Assembly (NCBI RefSeq): GCF_024105735.1
Contig: NZ_JAAAML010000001.1
Span: 1,063,809 to 1,127,808 of the forward strand
DNA: 64,000 nt
Origin: Parahoeflea alexandrii
Lineage (GTDB): Bacteria > Pseudomonadota > Alphaproteobacteria > Rhizobiales > Rhizobiaceae
Reading direction: 5' to 3'
Position numbers and translations under genes: made by a program. Of the stretch, positions 36,201 through 45,200 are shown piece after piece (within the stretch, counting starts at the first letter, position 1; every line of letters starts with the position of its first letter). Under the pieces are notes generated by a model. The model saw nothing but the letters and a program-made list of their open reading frames with translations, was not told where the DNA came from and did not search any database.

Positions 36201-39200
36201 GGGCGATCCGGCCAATTTTGTTGATGTCGCCATTCTTGCGGGCAGCACCGGCGAAATCACCGTCACTTTTGACGGAGTAACCCTGCTGCTCACCGAAAAC
36301 AGTGCCGTTGAGATCCTGACCGCGGACGCATCGGGCGATGTCGTCGAGGATGCGGCAGGCGAGTTTCCGGGTCTTGAAACGACAGGTACGATTGCATTCA
36401 CCGATGCCGATTTCTCCGACAGCCATCAGGCTGCGGTGACCGCCGTGCCGGCCGTTGCTCTGGGCGCGTTTTTGCTGACCCCGGTCGTCGAGGCGGAGGG
36501 AGCTCCCGGCGGATCCATCGGTTGGACCTACACGCTCGACAATGACGCCGCGCAGGTCCTGGCCGAGGGGCAGGTCATCACCGAGATCTATACGGTTACG
36601 GTGTCCGACGACAATGATCCCGCATCAAGCGTCACGCAGGACATCACGGTCACCATCACCGGCACCAATGATATTCCGTGGATCACCAGCGCTGCCGGCG
36701 CCAACGAAGGCGCCGTCACCGAGGCCGGCAACGAGGACAACGGCACGATTGTGGCAGGCACTCCGTCCGCCACCGGGACCCTGACTTTCAGCGACGTGGA
36801 TGCCATTGTCGCCGACACTGCGAGCTGGTCGATTGCGCCGAACGCCACCAACACCACCGCGCTCGGGTCGATGTCGATCGATGCGGCGACAGGCCTCTGG
36901 ACCTACGAGATCCACAACGCTGATCCCGCGATCGAGACATTGGCTGAAGGCCAGGTCGAGACCGAGACTTTTACGGCAACGGTAACGGACGAATTCGGCG
37001 CAAGCGTGACACAGGTCGTGACCGTCACCATCGCCGGCACCAATGACGGTCCCGTCGCGCAGGATGACGCTGTGGTGCCAAATGTGCTCGCGGCGGCGAG
37101 TGTGCTTGACTTCGATGAGTCCGCATCGGCCAGTTACTATTATGACTACACGACAGGAAACTACGTCTACACCTATGAAGAATTCCAAGTTTCTCCCAAC
37201 GGGGCTGACTATTCCACCTATATCGACACCTATTCTTATGGTGCCGGCAGTTCAGGGTCGGTCTACGCCTATGGTGATGGCACAAATTATCTGGGCGGGC
37301 TGATCGAACGCATCGACGGCGCGGATTTCGGCATTTCGTCGCTCGATGTCTCGTCCTATTACAACTACGGCTCGCAAGTCACCTTCGTCGGATACAATGA
37401 CGGCGTCGAGGTCGGCAGTCTGACCGTCTTCATAGACCCCCATTACGAGACCCCCTATGGCGGCACCAATGGCCATGTCACATTTGGCGGGGACTTCGCC
37501 AGCATCGACCAGCTTGCCTTCATTCCGGGCAGCGGAGATTATATCTTCCTTGACAATCTGAGCGTTGCCAGTCGGGCAACGGAAAACTTCGCCGTCGACA
37601 TTGATGTGCTTGGCAATGATGCCGATCCTGACGCGGGCGCTGAGCTCAGCGTTGCATCCGTCGATCCGGCAAGTGCCCTGGGCGCCGCCATCTCAATCAA
37701 CACAGACGGGACAGTCCGCTACGATTCAATCGGTGCGGTGGGCGTTGACGCCCTCAGTGAAGGCGAGAGCGCAACCGACAGCTTCAGCTATACCGTAACA
37801 GACGAGTTCGGCGCCACCGACACGGCGACGGTTACCGTCGAACTCACCGGCCAGAACGACGCGCCGGTGATCGCAACATCCAGCGCGACCGGATTGCTCG
37901 ATGTCGTCGCGGTTGGCTCCACGTCGCAATACAATGGCGCCGCACCTGACGGGATTGCTGTGCTGGCCGGCCTGGGCGGCGGCGTGTTCGTGACCACCGA
38001 CACTTATTCGAGCGCCTTGGGATACACTTACTACAGCTCCTACAACGGCTCGCAGAGCGGTTATGAGTACAATTACACGATGGCGCTCGGCGACATCAAC
38101 AATGACGGGGCACTTGATATTATCATTGGCGGGAACGGCTATCTTGGCGACAACTATACAGGGTCCGGTGACGCGCTTTCGGTGTTCCTCAACAATGGCG
38201 CCGGCCGGTTCGTGGCTGCGGGCACGCTTTCCAATGGCTCCGCGGCGGTTGACCTTTATAGTGGCAGCCAGTCGGAGAGTACTTCGGATGTGGAGCTTGC
38301 CGATATCAATGGTGATGGCAACATCGACATCATTGTTGCCGGGCAGGGATCCAATGATGAGTATTCATCGGGAACCGGCGACGGCCTGAGCCTTCTGCTC
38401 GGCAATGGCGACGGCACATTCCAGACACCTTCCACATTCTCGATCTCTCCGAACGCTCCATCGGGCGCGGATTCCGAATATGGCAATGATGTCGAACTTG
38501 CTGACCTGAATGGTGACGGTGTTCTGGATGTTGTGGTTGCCGGGGGCAGCAATTATTACTATGGCGGCAGCAATGGCGGCATCGCGGTTCTGCTCGGCGA
38601 TGGCCTTGGTGGGCTTGAGACTGCGGTCAACTACGCAAGCAACATCTTCCAGGAAACTGGCTTGGATGAAAACAACGCCACTCTGGCACTTGGCGATGTC
38701 GACAATGACGGTTTTGTCGACATTCTGGTCGGCGGTGGCGCAGGCGGCGCCGGTGCGGCGCCCACCAGCTTGAGTTTGCTGCGCGGCAATGGCGACGGTA
38801 GCTTTCAGGCCGCCGTCAATTTCTCCAGTGGTCTGGGATACACCTATCTCGGCAGCCCGGGGTCAATCTACTACGGCACGGTTTACGACCGCACCAATGA
38901 TGTCAAACTGGCCGATCTGGACAATGACGGCAATCTGGACATTATCGCTGTTGCAACCGGCCAGAATTCGACCACTTCCGTCGGCACCGGGCATGGCCTC
39001 AGTATTCTCCTTGGCAATGGCGACGGCACGTTTGAAACGCCCAATACCTATGCCATCGGCATCAGCAGTTATACCTATCCGAATGAGGTGCAGGTCGCCG
39101 ATCTTGATGGCGATGGCATTCTTGATGTCGTTGCGGCCGAATCCAGCACCGGACTGGTCTTTTTCGCAGGCAACGGCGACGGCACTTTTGCGGAAGGGCG

Positions 39201-42200
39201 CGCGATTTCGGATCCGTTCAACCAGGGGGTCCGGGACTTCGCGCTGGTCAATCTGACGGATGTGGTGGCGGCGGAAGTCGGAGAGAACGCGGCCGGCGCG
39301 GGGGCAACTGATCCCGGGACCGTTGAAATCGGCGTTGAGTTTGCCGATCCCGACGCCAACGACACGCACACCTATTCCATGAACACCGGCGCAACGAACG
39401 GTTCGGTCGTCAACAATGGCGATGGCACCTTCACCTACTCGACCAACAACAGCTACGAATGGCTGGCCGAAGGCCAGGTGGCTATCGACACGTTCAAGGT
39501 CACCGTCACGGATAACCACAGCGCATCCGATACGGCGACCGTCGCGGTGACAATAACCGGCACCAATGATGCCCCGGTGATCACAACGGCGGTTGGCGGC
39601 AATGCGGGTGCTGTCACCGAAGCGGGCAACCAGGACAACGGCGCCATCGTGGCCGGCACTCCGTCCGCCACCGGGACCCTGAGCTTCAGCGACGTGGATT
39701 CCATTGTCACAGACAATGCGAGCTGGTCGATTGCGCCAGACGCCACCAACGCAACCGCGCTCGGATCAATGTCGATCGATCCGGCGACAGGGCTCTGGAC
39801 CTATGCGATCGACAATGCGGATCCTACCGTTCAGGCGCTGGTCGAGGGCCAGGTCGAGACCGAGACGTTCACCGCGACGGTGACCGACGAGTTCGGCGCG
39901 ACCGCAACCCAGACGGTGACGGTGACAATCAACGGCACCAATGACGCGCCCGTCGCCGTGGCCGATTTTGCCAATGGCGATGATCTGTCCGGCTATGTCC
40001 AGAACCCGGACAATGGCCACTATTACAAGTTCTTCGCAGGTGGCCTGTCCTGGCAGGATGCGTCTGCTGCTGCAGCGGCCGAAGGTGGATATCTCGCCAC
40101 CATCACCGCGCCGGAGGAATCCGCCTTTGCCCTGTCGCTTGACAGCAAGCCGCTGTTTGCCTGGCTTGGCGGCAACGACACTGCGACCGAAGGCCAGTGG
40201 CTTTGGGTCGAGGGCCCGGAAGCAGGCACACCGATCGTCTACCAGCCCTGGGACGCAGGTGAGCCCAATGACGGCTTCACCGGCGAAGATTTCCTCATCA
40301 TGTATGTGGATTCGGGCAATCTCGGCAACTGGAACGACCTCTCGTCCAATCCCAACCCGGATGTCGGCTTCCTGGTCGAGATCGACACCCGCCCGCTGGC
40401 GCGCGGCTCGGTTGCCACCAACGACAGCGATGTCGATCTCGGGGCTGGCGCAGCGCTGAGCTATGCGCTGGTCGCACCGGTGGCGGGCCTGACGCTCGGC
40501 GCCAACGGCGCCTATGCCTTCGATCCGGCGGATGCTGCCTACGGGTATCTCGCTGAAGGTGAAGTGCTCGAGGTGGTTGCCGGCTACGCGGTTACGGACG
40601 AATTTGGCGCGACTGCCCAGTCGACCCTGACCATCACGCTGACCGGAACCAATCAGGCGCCGGTTGCCGTCATCGACACCAATGCCACCGACGCGCTGGT
40701 CGAGCAGGGCTTCGGCATTGCCGGCGACGACATCGCCGCGGGCAATCTTCTGGCCAACGACACCGACATCGATGCTCTGGACGTTCTCGCCGTCACCAAT
40801 GTCGATTCCGGCACCGGCGAGACCGGTTCCAACATGACCGTCGATCCATCCTTCACCCAGCTGGTGACCGGCCGCTACGGTTTGCTGGTGATCAGTGCCG
40901 ACGGCACCTGGGAGTACACGCTCAACAACCTCGATGCCGACACCGAGGCGCTCGGCGACGGCGACACCGGCATCGAGACCTTCACCTACACCATTTCCGA
41001 CGGCAATGGCGGCACCGATACCTCCACCCTGACGTTGGAAATCGCAGGCTCGGGCGACAATGTCGCACCGGTCGCCAATGACGATGACCTCGCTGTCACG
41101 GAGGACACGCCGGCAACGCTGGATCTTCTTGCCAATGACACCGACGGCAACAACGCGCCGGTCGTCACCCAGACCCTTTCGGTGGTCTCCATCAACGGCC
41201 AGGCCGCCACGGTCGGCGCGGTGATTGCGACCGATCACGGCTCGATCACCATCGGTGCAGACGGCGCTGTCAACTACACGCCGGACGCAGACTTCAACGG
41301 CGCCGACAGTTTCACCTACATCGCCAGCGATGGTCTGGAGGAGAGCGCCGAGGCCACGGTCACGCTCGATGTGGCGGCGGTCAACGACGCCCCCGAGATC
41401 ACTCTGCCGTCAGCCGGTTCCATCAGCTTTACCGGTGGTAGTCCAGTTGGTGACAGTGTCTCGGTGCCCGGTCTCACGCTTGGGTCTGCCTACACGCTGG
41501 AAGCCTGGGTCAGAAATGACGCGCCAAGCTTGTCGATCCATAGCACCACGATCATGGAATTTAGCAATGACAACCCATATCTTGGTCTGACGCCAGCAGG
41601 ACACCTTTATCTTTGGAATAGCGGTGCGTCGAGCAGTACGCCGCTGCCGCGTGGAGAATGGGTCCATGTCGCCGCTACCGTCGACGCTGGTGTCAGCAAG
41701 CTTTATGTCAATGGGGCGCATGTTGCGACTGGTACCGCGCCTTCGAGTTCCGGTACTGGACTTGGTATTGGCCACAACAACAATGACACAGGCTGGGTCG
41801 GCCTGATCGATGAAGTCCGCGTCTGGACTGTCGCACGGACTGAGGCTGAGATCGTCGCGGCCAAGGATATACAGCTGACCGGAAACGAAGCCGGGCTGGA
41901 AGGCTACTGGACCTTCAATGAAGGTTCGGGCGGGACAACCGCCGACCTGACCGGAAACGGCCACACGGGCGCCTTGACAAACGCAGCCGCTTTCGATGCG
42001 GACGGCTTTGCCGGAAGCGTGGCAAATTTTGCCACGGTTGAGGACAACACCGTTCTCATCACGGGTGTGACGATTTCCGATGTCGATGCCGGCGCCGGTG
42101 ACGTCTTGGCCATCCTGTCGGTTGTCCATGGATCGGTCGCGTTTGGTGATCTGACCGGCATCACCGTCACGGCCGGCGCCAACGATAGCGCGACTGTCAC

Positions 42201-45200
42201 GGTTCAGGGTACCGTTGCGGCCATCAACACCACGCTGGCGGCGCTCAACTACAGTCCCGATGCCGATTACAACGGCAACGACATCCTGTCGCTACAGGTT
42301 TCCGATCTCGGCAACACCGGGTCAGGCGGCGCGATGGTCGACACGGTGGAAATTCCGATCATGATTATGCCGGTCAACGACGGTCCTGTGGCCGTTGCCG
42401 ATGCTCTGGCTGCCACCGAGGACACGGCAGTGACGTATACAGCGGCGCAGTTGCTGGGCAACGACACCGATGTCGACAACCAAGCGGGTGATCTGGCGAT
42501 TGCCTCGGTCACCAGCGGGACGGGCGGCACGGCTGTGCTCAACGCCAGCGGCACCGTGACGTTCACGCCCGACGCCGACTTTAACGGTGCGGCGGACTTC
42601 ACCTACACGGTCACCGACGGCGATCTGGAAAGTGCCTCAGCAACCGCGACTGTTATCGTCGCCGCCGTCAACGATGGCCCCGCCATCCTCGGCGGGACGT
42701 CAGCGGGCGCCATTCTGGTCAATGACACTGGTGCGCTGGATAGTGCTGTGACATGGGGACAAGGTCAAACCCACTATGCGAACCAGACCTTTTATGCAGG
42801 CGATGTCATTACTTTCGACATTACCGGTGTGGTTCAATCCGGCGTCACTTTCCAGCTTTATGACAGCAATGACCAGGCCCTTGACGCCAGCTTCCGCGTC
42901 GCACCTGGTGAGCATCAGGTCTACAGCTACACTGTAACGGAAGAATTGAGCGGAATTCGCTATCGCGCCGATGCAGCAGGTGTGGGTGGCAATCCCGGTT
43001 GGGTGATCGATGCCAGCGTCGTCTCGGGGGGTCTCGACGTTGACGAGGACGCTTCGGGCAGCTTCACCGGTCTTGTGATCAGCGATGTTGATGCAGGCAG
43101 TGATCCGATTGCGGTAACGCTGGAAGTCGGCAATGGCGACCTTGCCTTCACCGGCGGCACCTCCGGCCTGACGTTTACCGACAGCGACGGCAGCGACGGC
43201 ACGCTGGCCTTCACCGGTTCGCAGGCCGACATCAACGCGGCGCTCGGCTCGCTGGATTACACCGGCGAGCAGGATTTTGCCGGCCAGGACATCCTGACCA
43301 TTACCGCCGACGATCAGGGCAACACCGGTTCCGGCGGCGCGCTCAGCGCCTCCACCGAGGTCGTCATCGACGTAGCGGCGGTCAACGACGCGCCGGAGAT
43401 CCTTGGCGCGGCATCGGTCGGTGCGACCACCGTCAATGACATTCAGGCCTACAATGTGCCGAATTCGCCCGGAAACGGCGGTTTCAATTCGTCCTATTCC
43501 GGTCTTCCAGGCAATCAGTCGGACGGCCGGTCCATCTCCGGCTTCGCTGCCGGCGATCAGGTGACCTTCACGGTCAGCGGTGCGAATTACTTCTTCGTGC
43601 TGCGCGACGGCTCGGGCACGGCGCTGGCGCCGTTCGACGGGCTGTATTCCAATCAGGTGCCAGGTGGCAGCTTCACCAGCACCTACACGGTTACCGGCGG
43701 GGCGGACACGACGCTGAGCTGGTATCTGGGCGCCAACAACCAGACCGGCGGCAATCCGTCCTACACGGTAACGGCCTCGGCCGTGCCCGTGGGTCTCGAA
43801 GTCGACGAGGACGGTTCGGCGGTATTCTCCGGCGTTTCGATTGCCGATATCGACGCTGATGGCGGGATCATGGATGTCACAATGAGTGTCGGCAATGGCA
43901 CGCTGGATCTGCTGAGCTCCACCGGCCTGACCGTCACCGAAGCAGATGGATCCGACGGCATGCTGGCCTTCTCGGGCTCACTTTCCGACATCAACGCAGC
44001 ACTTGCCGCCCTGCAATACACCGGCAATGCCGACTTCAACGGCACTGACGCGCTGTCGATCACCGTCAGCGACAATGGCAACACCGGCTCGGGCGGCGCG
44101 CTCAGCGTCACCAAATCCGTCGCCATCAATGTTGCTCCCGTCAACGATGCGCCGGTGGCGGTTGCCGATGAACTGAGCGGGACTGAAGACACGGTCATCA
44201 CGTTTACGGCAGCGGAGCTTCTGGGCAACGACACCGATGTCGACAATCCGGCAGGCGACCTGTCGATCGCGTCGGTGACCAGCGGGACGGGCGGCACGGC
44301 TGTGCTCAACCTCGACGGCACCGTGACGTTTACGCCCGATGCCGACTTCAACGGTGTGGCTGACTTCACCTACACCACCAGCGATGGCGATCTGGAAAGC
44401 GCACCGGCAACCGCGACTGTCAATGTGGCGGCAGTCAACGACGCGCCGGTGATCCCGACGGAAGCCTTGCTTTACCAGGTTGAGAACCCGTCGTTCTCCG
44501 GCGGAGTGCCGAGCTACACGACCAACGCTGCGGCTGATCTAACCGGAGCAATCGAACGCGTTCAGTATCGCATGGAAGTGGAAGGGATCAACGGAACGCT
44601 GTATTACGCTGAAGTCTCGTTCGACGCCTGGCCCGGTCTGACGGCCGCGGATCTGGCCGTTCCGACGACTGCCAACGGCATTGTCATCCAGCGCGACGTC
44701 ACCAACCTGACGGTCGAGTCCAATTATCCGGGCGTCGTCAACGGTTCTGGTTTCGAGGGACGGCTGGAAATCTGGCCGTACGACTATTCGCGGAACGCCG
44801 CGCCCGGATTTGCCGGTGACGGTGCGACCTACGATGTCTCTGACACGCACACAGGGAACAGCAGTTACGGCAGCTTCCAGATTCACAATCTCAGCGCACC
44901 CGCGCCGCAGACTGTGTTCGCCTGGAACAACCACAATGGCACTCCCGATATCGGTTTTGGCAACAATCCCGGCGCTGACCCTGACTGGACCTTCGCGGGT
45001 TCGCCGAACCTGGACGAAAGCACCTGGAGCCTGCAGATCTCGGTGGCCGTTGGCCTGGAAAGCGCGGAGACCGCCGAGAACGATGCGGGGGCGTTGCTCG
45101 CGAGCTTCGACGTCAGCGACATCGATACCGCCACGGGTCTCACCTTCAAGGTGCTCAATGCCTCTGATGAGGTCGATACGCGGTTCGAGGTGGTTGCCGC

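Noticed and set aside
33324-36401. Antisense open frame of 1025 codons rich in Pro, Ser and Val
   Set aside because: It is the mirror of the 27-bp repeat array: the biased Gly/Asp/Asn/Thr codons leave the opposite strand free of stops. No start site, no domain, only a PSPASTVL-type repeat.
39766-41238. Minus-strand frame of 490 codons inside the adhesin
   Set aside because: Opposite strand of C-type-lectin-like and cadherin-like modules; rich in Arg, Gly, Asp without any fold signature.
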